NCBI RefSeq assembly: GCF_017912535.1
Contig: NZ_JAERQK010000001.1
Coordinates: 62,001-126,000 of the forward strand
DNA from: Motiliproteus sediminis
GTDB taxonomy: Bacteria > Pseudomonadota > Gammaproteobacteria > Pseudomonadales > Balneatricaceae
Direction: 5' to 3'
Length of the DNA stretch: 64,000 nucleotides
A program made the position numbers and the translations under genes. Shown piece by piece: positions 25,715 through 36,808 of the stretch. Position 1 is the first letter of the stretch, and every line of letters starts with the position of its first letter. Below the pieces are notes generated by a model. That model had not been told where the DNA came from and made no database searches. It saw nothing but the letters and a program-made list of their open reading frames with translations.

Positions 25715-26719
25715 TCACTGGCCGGCGGGGCCGCCAACGGCGCTCAGTTGCCCGCGCAGCTGTTCGGGAATCTCGATTCCCAACCGCTGTCGGGTGGCTT
25801 CGTTGTAGAGGATCAGCGGTTGATCGACGCTGATCGGTGTTGTGTCCAGCGCCTGTTCGCCGGAATGCAGCAGCGTTACCAGCCGTTCCCCCAGCCGTTC
25901 GCCCATATGGCGATAGTCGGGTGCGATCGCCAGCAGCGCGCCATCAGCGACGAAGGTTTCGGTCGCCCCCACCACCCGGTAATCGGTATCCTCCAGCGCC
26001 GCCATGATGGTGGCCGACTGACTGATCAGGTAGCTGTCACTGGGCAGGTACACCGTATCGATCCCCAGCCCGCCGGCCCGCAAACGTTGCAGCTGATTGG
26101 CCAGACTGCGACTCTCCGGGGCGACCCGCAACACGCTCAAGGTGATCCCCAACTGTTCACAGAGTTGCTCCATTTCGTCCAGCTGCACGCGCGCGTTGCG
26201 TTCGCGGGCGTTGAACAGCATGGCGATATGGCGGATCGGAAATAGCTGCCGGGCGGTGCGGATCTTCAGTTCGGCGGCGATGGCGTCGGTGGTGCCGGTG
26301 ATCGGCGCGGGGCCGGTACGCTGCATCAGGCCGGCCTCCTGCGGGTCCGAGACCATGCTGTAGAACTGCGGAATGCGCCCGCGTACCAGCGAGTGGGTCA
26401 TGACCGAGGCGGTGGTGCCAAAGCTGTAGACCGCGTCGTAGGAGAGCACCCCATTTCCCAGCCGCCAGAAGTGGTGGGCCAGGTTTTCCCGATCCTGACC
26501 GGCGTCGATCCGCTCAATCTCCAGGCTGATCTGGTGGGCGTGCAGGGTGTCGAGAAAACCCGCCTCGGCGGCGGTTTCGCCGCGCCACAACACCATCAGC
26601 AGACGCAGGGGGGCGGCATCGCCAGCGCTGCTGTCTTGGGTGGCGCTGCTGGCGGGGGCGGGTAGGGCCAGCAGCGCCAGCAGCGATATCAGCGCAAGTA
26701 CAGGACCAGAGTCTGGCAT
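25715..26719 (-). CDS. ABC-type substrate-binding protein, no transporter partners
   Basis: A 334-residue protein with a signal peptide (about residues 1-26, LALISLLALLALPAPASSA) and the fold of the ABC_sub_bind family: YSFGTTASVMTHSLV, PQFYSMVSDPQEAGLM, ITGTTDAI, IRHIAMLFNARERNARVQ and TVYLPSDSYLISQSATIMAA. Proteins of this family bind small ligands in the periplasm and are often the sensory partner of signalling proteins. No permease or ATPase gene is nearby. Instead it is the last gene of a minus-strand operon, 10 bases after a response regulator, with a GAAGGAAG ribosome site. I infer a sensing role, not transport. Confidence 0.82.
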   Translation of the reverse strand: MPDSGPVLALISLLALLALPAPASSATQDSSAGDAAPLRLLMVLWRGETAAEAGFLDTLHAHQISLEIERIDAGQDRENLAHHFWRLGNGVLSYDAVYSFGTTASVMTHSLVRGRIPQFYSMVSDPQEAGLMQRTGPAPITGTTDAIAAELKIRTARQLFPIRHIAMLFNARERNARVQLDEMEQLCEQLGITLSVLRVAPESRSLANQLQRLRAGGLGIDTVYLPSDSYLISQSATIMAALEDTDYRVVGATETFVADGALLAIAPDYRHMGERLGERLVTLLHSGEQALDTTPISVDQPLILYNEATRQRLGIEIPEQLRGQLSAVGGPAGQ

Positions 26720-26729
26720 GTCGCTTCCT

Positions 26730-27809
26730 TCAGGGGTGCCGGCGTACGCCGACGCTGGCGTTGATCAGTAACTGCTCCGGGGCGTCGGCCAGTACCTCAA
26801 AGCTGCCGCCGGACTGCTGGCATAGGCGTTCGCACGCCGGACGCAGCTGCTGTTGCCAGTGTTGACGATAGCGGTCCTGCTGCGGGTCGGCGGGCACACC
26901 GCCGCCACTGGCGCTGATACTGAGCTGCAGCAGCTCGCCCGGTTCGAGGTAGCGCAGCTGCCAGTGCTGGTCGAGGCTGTTGTTGGCGCTCAGGGCATGG
27001 GCCAGCAGGGCGTTCCAGAGCGCGCCGAGGCTGTCGGCGGGAGCGAACAGGCGCGTCGGCAGCTCCGGTTCGATCCGAAGGTCCAGCAGCCGCTGCTGTT
27101 GGCGGGACAGCGGCAGCCAGTTCTCCAGCAACTGTTGCAGCAATTGCTGCGGGTCCAGCGCGACCACCGGACTGGCGGCCATATCCCCTTGCAGGCAGAG
27201 GGCCTGCAGCCGGTGCTGGTTGCAGTCGATCTGGGCCAGCAGATCGCGCGCCATCGGATTCAGCTCCAGCTGCCGCAGCCGGGCAACGCGCTGCTGGTTG
27301 CTGTCGAGCAGCGGAACTAACAGCGGCTGCAGCGCCGCGTCGGCGCGAGCGGGCGCGGCAGGGTCAGATTGCGGTTGCCGGCGGGCACCGACGATGTCGC
27401 GGTAGGAGCGCAGTGCCACCAGTACCGAGGTCAGCAGGCGTGACGCAGAGAGCTCCGCCTTGCTGAGGTAGTCGTTGATGTCGTAACGGATAATGACATC
27501 GGTCTCCGGCGCAAAGCCGGGGTGGCCGGTGCGCAGGATCAGCCGCATATCGCGGTTGCCCAGGGTGTCGCGAATATGATCCACCAGCCGTAACCCTTCG
27601 TCGTCCGACTCCATCACCACATCCAGCAGCGCCAGGCAGATATCATCGTGTTGTTGCAGCAGGTCGCGCGCCTGGGCACCGCTCAGGGCACTGATCAGCT
27701 CGACCGGGCGGCCTTCAAACTCGTAATCGCGGAAAATCATCCGGGTGATGCCGTGAATCCCCTCTTCGTCATCAACCACCAATACCCGCCAGGGGGTGTT
27801 GTGCTCCAT
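26730..27809 (-). CDS. Response regulator with a degenerate histidine-kinase-like output
   Basis: A 359-residue protein. The receiver domain (about 1-130) is intact: acidic pair D13/D14, phospho-acceptor D63 in LALLDVVM, T94 in LRTGHPG and K117 in DYLSKAEL. The sequence LRTGHPGFAPETDVIIRYDIND resembles receivers usually joined to cyclic-di-GMP or DUF3369 domains. Instead, the rest looks like a worn HisKA-HATPase pair: a Gln-rich helical part, then NALLAHALSANN in the N-box position and LSISASGGGVPAD in the G1 position, without a clear G2 box or phospho-His. No DNA-binding domain. It lies 49 bases after the giant AraC-AAA gene and 10 before the binding-protein gene. Confidence 0.8.
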   Translation of the reverse strand: MEHNTPWRVLVVDDEEGIHGITRMIFRDYEFEGRPVELISALSGAQARDLLQQHDDICLALLDVVMESDDEGLRLVDHIRDTLGNRDMRLILRTGHPGFAPETDVIIRYDINDYLSKAELSASRLLTSVLVALRSYRDIVGARRQPQSDPAAPARADAALQPLLVPLLDSNQQRVARLRQLELNPMARDLLAQIDCNQHRLQALCLQGDMAASPVVALDPQQLLQQLLENWLPLSRQQQRLLDLRIEPELPTRLFAPADSLGALWNALLAHALSANNSLDQHWQLRYLEPGELLQLSISASGGGVPADPQQDRYRQHWQQQLRPACERLCQQSGGSFEVLADAPEQLLINASVGVRRHP

Positions 27810-27858
27810 TACCGATCCTCAATGATCTCCGTTAGTTACGGATGTTGTTGTGATGGCG

Positions 27859-30800
27859 TCATTCTAAACCCTGCGCCGCCGGTTGCCACTGCCGGGTAGC
27901 CGCGCCGCCACGCTGATAGGCGCGGTTAGCTTCGCGCTGCAGCAGAAGCGCCAGCGCCGGATGTCGTTGACGCTCCCAGAAACGGGCGTAGCGTTCGCGG
28001 CCGAGGGCGGCCAGCCACCAACCGCTCTGTTCACCGGCCTCAAGGGCTTGTTCAAAGGCCCGGGTGGCGGCCTGCTGCTCGCCGGCCAGGGCCGCCCGCT
28101 CTGCTTCCAGTAGCGCCGCCGGCAACGCAAACAGCGCCGGATTATGGTCGGCCCAGAGGGCGAACCGCAGCGCCTGGTGCGCCAGCCCGCGCTCATGCCA
28201 ACGGCGTTCGGCGTCGCTGGCAACGGCACCCAGTTCTGCCTGCAGCAGGGCACCGAACAGCAGCAGCTGCGCCTCGGCCAGCAGACCGCCAAGGGGCTCT
28301 GCCCGGCCGGGGTAACTGCTGGCCCAGGCCGGCCACAGAGACCGTTGCTGCTTCAGCCAGGCGCTGGCGATGCCGCCAAGGGCGTGCCAGGGGGAGGCCG
28401 CAGTCTCTTGGGGCGCTGGGGGGAGTTGCTCTGCGAGCGCGGGATCCAGCGCGCCGAGCCAGGGCCGAATGGCCATGCCCAGCGGTGACGGGGTGCCAAG
28501 GGTGTCGGTCTGCTCGCGCCGGTATTCGTGCAGCAGCGCCGCGGACAGGGAGGGCAGAGGCTCGTTACTCCACAGCCGGGCGCTGAACCAGGGGGCCAGC
28601 AGCGAGCGGGCTGCGGCTTCGTCACCGCGGTCACGCGCCTGTTGCAGCGCGCTGGCGATGGCCTCGACCTGTTCCGCCAGCGGCGCGCACCAGGGCAGGT
28701 ACCGGCTATACAGCAGACGCTGGTCGCTGTCCGACAGCGTCTGCGGGGCCGGAGCCGGTGGCAGTGGCTGGTTAAGGTGATGGTGGTGCAGCAGCGCCTG
28801 CGCCAGGGCTTGCGTTGTAGCATTGCCCCGCTGCGTGCGGAGCAGCAGCGTGGCGTGCAGCAGCGGCAGCTCACCGGTCTGTTCAGCCAGGGTCTGCAGC
28901 TCTGCCAGCAGTGCGTGCTGGGGATCGTTCAGAGGGCTGTTGGCCGGGCTCTCGTCGTCGGCGGCCCGGCCGGCAGTCAGCTGCAGCACGGCGGCGGCCT
29001 GTGGACCCGGTTGCAGTACCAGGCGGATACCCTGCCCGGCGAGCGCGTCCAGCAGACACTGGCGCGCCTCCATCGGTCGTTCGCTGCCCTGCAGCTGAGT
29101 GGCCCGGGCGATGGGTAACAGCGCGACCAGCGGTTGCGGCAGTGGACGCGGCAGGTCGGCATCGAGGCGTCGCAGCCAGCGCTCTAGACGGGCCGGATCG
29201 CGCCACCGCAGCAGCAGCCGCAAGCCGTCCCGGCAGAGGGTTACGATGGTGTTGTCCGGTACCTGCAGCTCTTTTTGCCGCAGCAGTGCCAGCGCCGCAT
29301 CAAGTTGCCCCAGACTGGAGCGGCGATCACCCTGGCGCTGCAGCTCCAGCGCGGCCTGATGGTGCAGTTTCAGTAGCGTGCGGCGATAACGTGGCTGCGG
29401 GCGCAGACGGTAGGCATGGGCCAGTTGCTCGGCCCTCAGGGGCGCGGAGGTGGTGTCCGGAAGCGCCAGCGCCAGCCGCCAATAGCGCTCTGCAGCCTGC
29501 TCCGGCGATAGCTGGTTCAGCAGGTGCTGGCGTAGCTGCGGGTGACTGAAACAGAGCCACTGTTCGCCGTCGGGGCGGATCAGACCTGCCTGCTGGGCCG
29601 GCCACAGGTGGATCTCAATCCGCGCCTGCGGGTCACCGCGACCATCGGCCAGCACTGCCGGATCGAACCGTTCACCGCCGATTGCCGCCCACTGCAGCAG
29701 TTCGTGGGTGGCCGCTGGCAGTTGTTGCAGAGCATCGATCAACGCCTCGGCAAAGGGTTGTGACAGCTCGGCGGGCAGTTGTTGTGGCAGCCAGCACCAG
29801 CGCTGCTCCGTGTCGTTCCAGACCAGTTTGCCGGCATCGCGCAGCGTCCCCAACTGGGCGCTAATGGCGGCGGGCAGGCCGCCGCTTTGGCGGTGCAGCC
29901 AGTCTGCCAGCACCTGCGTTTCCGCGGTTAGTGGGCCCAGTAGTTGCTGCAACAGCTGCTGGCTGTCCGCCGCCGTCAACGGCTCCAGTGTCATCCGTTC
30001 GCTTTGACGGTGGTTAAGCAGCAGGGGCAGGCTCTGCCTGAGTGCCGGGTTGGCATCCACCCGGGCGGGGTCGTAGGAGGCCACCAGCAGCAGCGGTTGG
30101 CGCCCCAGCTGCTGGCGCAGCAGCATGAGTAGCTCCAGCAGTTCGGGGCTGGCGTAATGGAGATCGTCGAAGAACAGCAGCAGTGGATCCCGTGGTGCCG
30201 TCAGCAGGCTGGCGAGAGCCTGCTGCAGCGCCTCGCCGCCGCGGGGAAAAACGGGGGGCGTCGGCTCCAGGCTACGCCCCAGCAAGCTGCGCAGCTCCGG
30301 CAGCAGTGGCAGCAGCACCCGTGCGCGCCCCCCCAACTGGCGCTGCAGTTGCTGCGCGAGGAGTTCCTGTCGCGCCGGCGGGGTGGCCAGGCGGTTGCGG
30401 AGCAGCCGCCGCAGCGCCGGGAACAGGGGGTCATAGCGGCGTTCGCTGTCGCCGGCCGCGAGGGCGATCCGCAGTTGGGCGCCCTGGGAGCGATACAGGG
30501 CGATGCGCAGGCTGTCGAGCAGCGCACTCTTGCCGCTGCCGCTGGCACCTTCCAGCAGCAGCAGGCGGCCGTCGTTGTGCCGACTGCGCTGCAGCAGCGC
30601 TTGCAGTTGCTGTAGTGGCTCATCACGTCCCACCAGCAAGGCGGTGGGTATCGGCTGGTCGGGCGGGTCCTCTGCGCCGGCGCTGAAGTCGTGGGGATTG
30701 CGGTTGTCTACGTACAGCCGCTGCGCCTGGCGCAGGTCGTACTCCAGCCCGCCAAGGGAGCGATAGCGTTGGGTAGGATCGATCTGCAGCAGGCGACGCA

Positions 30801-32262
30801 GAATTCGCCGCAGCGGTCGGCTCAGTTGCTTGTTGAGCAGCGGGGTGTGTTGCAGTTGGCTGCGCAGCAGGGCGCTGGGGTCACGCTCGGCAAGCGCGGC
30901 GCTGCCGTGCAGCACAAAGTAGTAGAGGCTGCCAAGCTCGTACAGCCGGGTTGCGGTCTGGGGGCGCTCCGGCAGCAGACCGTTGCTTTCCGGCGCGCTG
31001 AAGCTGAGCTGCTCGGCCAATGGCTGAGCCCAGCCCTGGCGGTTGTCACCCAGGCTTAGCTGCAGGGCGCCGCTGTCGTCGTTGGCGACGCTGACACATC
31101 CCGGGCAGCAGCTGGGGATCACCCCTTTGTGCAGCGCCTGCTGCATCTGCTGCAGCAGTTGCAGCGCCAGCGGATAGAAGCGCTCTTCACCGACGCCCTG
31201 GTCAGCTACCAGTTCGCCGAGGGTGCGTGGCAGCGCATGTTCGGGGACCACCGTCTGGGGGCGATGGCTGTCGCGGTAGCGGCCCGGTGACTGGCCGGTC
31301 CAGCGCTTGAACGCCTTCTGAAACGCCGACAGACCGGAAAAGCCGAGCTGAAAGCCGATCTCGCCGAAGCTGCGGTCGCCCCGATGCAGCATCTGCAGCG
31401 CCAGGTCGCGGCGGGTCTGATCGTAGAGGGCCTGAAAATGGGTCCCGTGCTGGTCCAGTTTGCGCTGCAGTGTGCGCAGGCTCAGGTTGAGCTCGCGGGC
31501 CACCTGCTGGCGGCCGATCTGGGCGTTGCCCTCGGCGATCTGGTTGCGGATCAGGCTTTTTACCTGCGCCACCAGCGCCCCGTCGCGGCCGGCGCTGGAC
31601 AGCAGTTGGTCGGCAAACTGCTGGTGATGGCGGTGCAGCTCGTCGTTGGCGTCGAGACAGGGTTGATCGAGGATGGCGGCGTTAAAGCGGAGTTGGTTGC
31701 GGGCCGCTTCATACTGTACTTCTGCGGCGAAGAACTGTTCATGCAACGCTGGGTCGGCGGGTTGGGCAAATGCCAGCTCCACCCGTAGCAGCGGCATCTG
31801 TTTGCCGATCAGCCAGCGTGGCCAGTTATGCAGGCAGGCCAGCAGCCACTCCGCCAGCAGGCGGTCGTCGTCGTTTTCCAGATCCAGCGCCAGCGTGGCG
31901 CCCTGGTCGTCGCGGTTGAGGCTGAGGTGCACGCCGTCGATCAGCAGCGGCAGGTAGTCGTTCAGCCGCTGCAGCGCGTCGCCCAGGGTCGGTGCGGTGG
32001 AGATCAGAAAGCCGACCGAGCCCAGCATCCGCGGCTGGGTCACCTCTCCGGTACGCAGGGCGATGCGCGGGTTGTCGGTAATCTGCGCCAGCTCCTGCAG
32101 CAGGGCTGAGAACAGCGCCGCCGGTATGCGCGCACCGGCCGGTTTGATCGCATCGGCGCTGATACCGATTCGACCCAACAGGCCGTGGGGGTCTTGCTGA
32201 AAATGGCGCGCCACCAGCAGAGCGGGATCGAGCAGCTTGGCGGAGGCGGTGGCAGCGGACAT
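27859..32262 (-). CDS. Giant AraC-pseudokinase-AAA-repeat regulator
   Basis: A 1467-residue multidomain protein. Residues 1-200: AraC ligand/dimerisation domain of the OruR type (GSVGFLISTAPTLGDALQRL). Residues 235-332: AraC HTH (VARELNLSLRTLQRKL, EIGFQLGFSGLSAFQKAFKRW). Residues 350-515: C-lobe of a Ser/Thr kinase with an APE-like FSAPESNG and LYELGSLYYFVLHG, but the catalytic-loop HRD and the DFG are lost (PSCCPGCV and SLGDN in their places), so a pseudokinase. Residues 540-830: AAA_16 ATPase with Walker A EGASGSGKS and Walker B LLFFDDLH. The rest: Leu/Gln/Ala-rich helical repeats, probably TPR-like. No membrane segment. It is first of a three-gene operon. It resembles trifunctional kinase-ATPase-histidine kinases whose front has been replaced by AraC. 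Confidence 0.85.
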   Translation of the reverse strand: MSAATASAKLLDPALLVARHFQQDPHGLLGRIGISADAIKPAGARIPAALFSALLQELAQITDNPRIALRTGEVTQPRMLGSVGFLISTAPTLGDALQRLNDYLPLLIDGVHLSLNRDDQGATLALDLENDDDRLLAEWLLACLHNWPRWLIGKQMPLLRVELAFAQPADPALHEQFFAAEVQYEAARNQLRFNAAILDQPCLDANDELHRHHQQFADQLLSSAGRDGALVAQVKSLIRNQIAEGNAQIGRQQVARELNLSLRTLQRKLDQHGTHFQALYDQTRRDLALQMLHRGDRSFGEIGFQLGFSGLSAFQKAFKRWTGQSPGRYRDSHRPQTVVPEHALPRTLGELVADQGVGEERFYPLALQLLQQMQQALHKGVIPSCCPGCVSVANDDSGALQLSLGDNRQGWAQPLAEQLSFSAPESNGLLPERPQTATRLYELGSLYYFVLHGSAALAERDPSALLRSQLQHTPLLNKQLSRPLRRILRRLLQIDPTQRYRSLGGLEYDLRQAQRLYVDNRNPHDFSAGAEDPPDQPIPTALLVGRDEPLQQLQALLQRSRHNDGRLLLLEGASGSGKSALLDSLRIALYRSQGAQLRIALAAGDSERRYDPLFPALRRLLRNRLATPPARQELLAQQLQRQLGGRARVLLPLLPELRSLLGRSLEPTPPVFPRGGEALQQALASLLTAPRDPLLLFFDDLHYASPELLELLMLLRQQLGRQPLLLVASYDPARVDANPALRQSLPLLLNHRQSERMTLEPLTAADSQQLLQQLLGPLTAETQVLADWLHRQSGGLPAAISAQLGTLRDAGKLVWNDTEQRWCWLPQQLPAELSQPFAEALIDALQQLPAATHELLQWAAIGGERFDPAVLADGRGDPQARIEIHLWPAQQAGLIRPDGEQWLCFSHPQLRQHLLNQLSPEQAAERYWRLALALPDTTSAPLRAEQLAHAYRLRPQPRYRRTLLKLHHQAALELQRQGDRRSSLGQLDAALALLRQKELQVPDNTIVTLCRDGLRLLLRWRDPARLERWLRRLDADLPRPLPQPLVALLPIARATQLQGSERPMEARQCLLDALAGQGIRLVLQPGPQAAAVLQLTAGRAADDESPANSPLNDPQHALLAELQTLAEQTGELPLLHATLLLRTQRGNATTQALAQALLHHHHLNQPLPPAPAPQTLSDSDQRLLYSRYLPWCAPLAEQVEAIASALQQARDRGDEAAARSLLAPWFSARLWSNEPLPSLSAALLHEYRREQTDTLGTPSPLGMAIRPWLGALDPALAEQLPPAPQETAASPWHALGGIASAWLKQQRSLWPAWASSYPGRAEPLGGLLAEAQLLLFGALLQAELGAVASDAERRWHERGLAHQALRFALWADHNPALFALPAALLEAERAALAGEQQAATRAFEQALEAGEQSGWWLAALGRERYARFWERQRHPALALLLQREANRAYQRGGAATRQWQPAAQGLE

Positions 32263-32442
32263 GGTGGCTGTGTCGGAGCGCGGCAGGGCAGATTAGGAGC
32301 CGGGAGTATAGCATGCAGATGTGCTGTCAGGAGGTCTAAATGGCACGCAGGGATGTGTGGGCTGGCGCTGCCGGCCCGTACCCTGTAATCGGTGCGAAAG
32401 CCTGCCTCCGCAGGCGCTGTAACTCTGGAGCCGAACCTTTTC

Positions 32443-33741
32443 ATGCCCGTCGTTGATTCCCTCCGGCAGCTGCTGGCGCTGCTGCTGAGTTACGGTTTTC
32501 TGTTGCTGGCCAACGGCCTGTTCACCACCTTGCTGAGTCTGCGCGGCGGCCTTGAAGGCTTCTCGGCGCTGCTCACCGGGGTGGTGATGAGCTGCTACTA
32601 CCTGGGGCTGTTTCTTGGTGCTCGCTACGCCGCGCTGGTGGTCAATCAGGTGGGCCATATCCGCGCCTTCGGGGTGTTCGCCTCGCTGCTGTCGGTGACC
32701 CCGCTGATCCATATGCTGCTGGTGTCGCCGGCGCTGTGGGTGGTGCTGCGGGTGGTGGCCGGGTTCAGCATGGCGGGTCTGATCGTGGTCACCGAAAGCT
32801 GGATCAACGCCCGGGCCGAAAACAGCAATCGCGGCACCATTCTGTCGATCTACATGTTTATCAACTACCTTTGCGCCGGTTGCGCCCAGCTGCTGCTGAT
32901 GCTGGATGATCCCGGTGGGTTCCGGCTGTTTACTCTGGCCTCGATCGTGTTCTCGTTCTCGCTGATTCCGGTGCTGCTGACCCGCACTCAGGCACCCCTG
33001 CCGGAAGCACCGGGTGCGCTCAAGATCACCCCGGTACTGCGGGCGTCGCCGGTGGGCTTCTTTGGTGCCATGGCGGCAGGGCTGATCAACGCCAGCTTCT
33101 ATACCATGGGGCCGCTGTTCGCCACCGGGGTCGGATTCGAGCTGGATGATATCTCGCTGTTTATGGCGCTGGGGATTCTTGGCGGGCTGGCGCTGCAGAC
33201 GCCGATCGGCAAGCTGTCGGACCGGATCGAACGGCGCGCGGTAATCGCCACCGTGGGGCTGGGTGTCGCCCTCTGCTGCCTGACGCTGGTGCTACTGTCC
33301 CGCAGCGGTATGACGGTCAACGGCTTTCTGCTCGGCAGCTTTGTTTACGGCAGTCTGTCACTGACGCTCTACTCCCTGAGTGGCGCCCACGCCAACGACT
33401 GGGGTGACCCGGCACGGCGGATGCAAACCTCCGGTGCGCTGCTGGCCGGGTTTGGTATCGGTGCGGTGGTGGGGCCGCTGCTCGCCGGTTGGTTGATGGG
33501 CTGGATGGGGCCATCAGGGCTGTTCGCCTTTAACGGGGCCGTGGCGTTGGCGCTGGCACTGTTCGCGCTGGCCCACGCCTTTCGTCCGCGGCGGCGCGCC
33601 AAGGTGCCGTTCGTACCGCAACCGGCGGCGCAGTTCACCTCAGAGCAGCTCTACAACGCCGCCCAGCAGGAGCGTGAACAGGAGGCCGCCACCGCGGCCG
33701 CAGACGGCGGCGTTAGCGAGGGCAGGGATAGCGGTCGCTGA
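32443..33741 (+). CDS. MFS transporter, YcaD-like
   Basis: An MFS permease of 432 residues with about 12 membrane helices. Signature stretches are TGVVMSCYYLGLFLGARYA, GFSMAGLIVVTESWINARA (matching the YcaD subgroup, where E-S-W sits at the end of helix 4) and TPIGKLSDRIERR between the halves. The C-terminal tail is hydrophilic and Glu/Ala-rich. I placed the start at 32443 (MPVVDSLRQLLALLLSYG); an earlier in-frame start at 32392 adds a non-hydrophobic extension. Substrate unknown. It diverges from the giant regulator with about 180 bases between, so that region may contain promoters of both. Its end overlaps the Rap1a-like gene by 29 bases. Confidence 0.88.
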   Translation: MPVVDSLRQLLALLLSYGFLLLANGLFTTLLSLRGGLEGFSALLTGVVMSCYYLGLFLGARYAALVVNQVGHIRAFGVFASLLSVTPLIHMLLVSPALWVVLRVVAGFSMAGLIVVTESWINARAENSNRGTILSIYMFINYLCAGCAQLLLMLDDPGGFRLFTLASIVFSFSLIPVLLTRTQAPLPEAPGALKITPVLRASPVGFFGAMAAGLINASFYTMGPLFATGVGFELDDISLFMALGILGGLALQTPIGKLSDRIERRAVIATVGLGVALCCLTLVLLSRSGMTVNGFLLGSFVYGSLSLTLYSLSGAHANDWGDPARRMQTSGALLAGFGIGAVVGPLLAGWLMGWMGPSGLFAFNGAVALALALFALAHAFRPRRRAKVPFVPQPAAQFTSEQLYNAAQQEREQEAATAAADGGVSEGRDSGR

Positions 33742-34039
33742 TCCCGCGCGCCAGCAGCGCCAGCCCGCTTTTTTCCGGCGCCACCCGGTTCTCCTCCAGC
33801 CAGCTCACCAGCTCGTTGCGCAGACCGGGCAGGGTGATCTCAGCGGGAAAGCAGTGCTTTTCCGTGGTGAAGTCGGGGTGGGTAGTCAGGTCCAGCGCCG
33901 CCTGCAGCATCCCTTCGCAGCGGGCCTGGTCCAGCGGCTGTTCGCTGCGGCACCAGTGCAACAGATCCCAGCGCGTACTGGCCTCGGCGTGGGGTAGGGT
34001 CAGTATCAGCAGCAGGCCAGCCGTCGCAATGGGTCTCAT
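33713..34039 (-). CDS. Small secreted Rap1a/Tai-like protein
   Basis: A 108-residue exported protein. A signal peptide (MRPIATAGLLLILTLPHAEA) precedes a mature part with five cysteines: WCRSEQ, RCEGM, KHCFPAE and a final RYPCPR. This Cys pattern with FP near the centre and an amphipathic SWLEENRVAPEKS helix resembles the Rap1a/Tai family, best known as periplasmic immunity proteins against type VI amidase effectors. No effector gene or type VI component is seen nearby, so an immunity role is only a possibility. I chose ATG 34039 because it creates the signal peptide. Its 3' end overlaps the MFS gene by 29 bases on the other strand. Confidence 0.6.
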   Translation of the reverse strand: MRPIATAGLLLILTLPHAEASTRWDLLHWCRSEQPLDQARCEGMLQAALDLTTHPDFTTEKHCFPAEITLPGLRNELVSWLEENRVAPEKSGLALLARGISDRYPCPR

Positions 34040-34053
34040 GGCGCCATTCCGCT

Positions 34054-34353
34054 TCAGGAGACCAACGGATTGCAGGCCGCTTTGCCCGCCACCGTAGTCC
34101 ACTCCCGCACCCGCCAGCCGGTCACTAGCCCGTTGATCACGTAGGGATCGCCCTGGGCGAAGTCTTCTACCACCGCCGCCGAGTCGGCGTTGAAGATGAT
34201 CGCCGCACCATCGGCCGGGTTGGCAAAAGCGCCACCGAGCCAGAACTCGCCGCGGTCAATGGAGGCTTTGGCCCAGGCCAGATGGGCGTCGCGGAACTCG
34301 CCACGGCGCTCGAGGTAATCAGGGGCGTAGTCGTAGAACAGAATAAAGTGCAT
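34054..34353 (-). CDS. YciI-family protein
   Basis: A 99-residue protein of the YciI/YCII dimeric alpha-beta barrel family. It starts MHFILFYDYAPDYLERRGEF and has R-x2-HLAWAK, GGAFANPADGAAIIF and the conserved active-site-like DPYVINGLVTGWRVREW end. Family members act as small muconolactone-isomerase-like enzymes or have unknown roles. ATG 34353 is preceded by AAGGATC. It lies 14 bases before the Rap1a-like gene on the same strand, so the two are probably co-transcribed. Confidence 0.85.
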   Translation of the reverse strand: MHFILFYDYAPDYLERRGEFRDAHLAWAKASIDRGEFWLGGAFANPADGAAIIFNADSAAVVEDFAQGDPYVINGLVTGWRVREWTTVAGKAACNPLVS

Positions 34354-34468
34354 CGGGGATCCTTCACTGGGCGGCATCACGCGCTGTTGATCAACAACTT
34401 GGGTCGCCTCATCATCTTCGCCGCTGGGCCGGATTGAGGCAACCCCGGTGCGGGCTCATTCAGTGCGG

Positions 34469-36739
<2,271 letters not shown>

Positions 36740-36758
36740 GGCTAACTCCTTAATGCGG

Positions 36759-36787
36759 AAAACCGCGGCCTATGCCGCGGTTTTTTG
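36759..36787 (+). terminator. Rho-independent terminator of katG
   Basis: An 8-bp stem, AACCGCGG / CCGCGGTT, with a short loop, flanked by A's on the left and TTTTTT on the right. It can act for katG and for the convergent CSD-DUF1294 gene. Confidence 0.9.
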
Positions 36788-36808
36788 TGCCTGCCTTACA
36801 CGCGTTGG

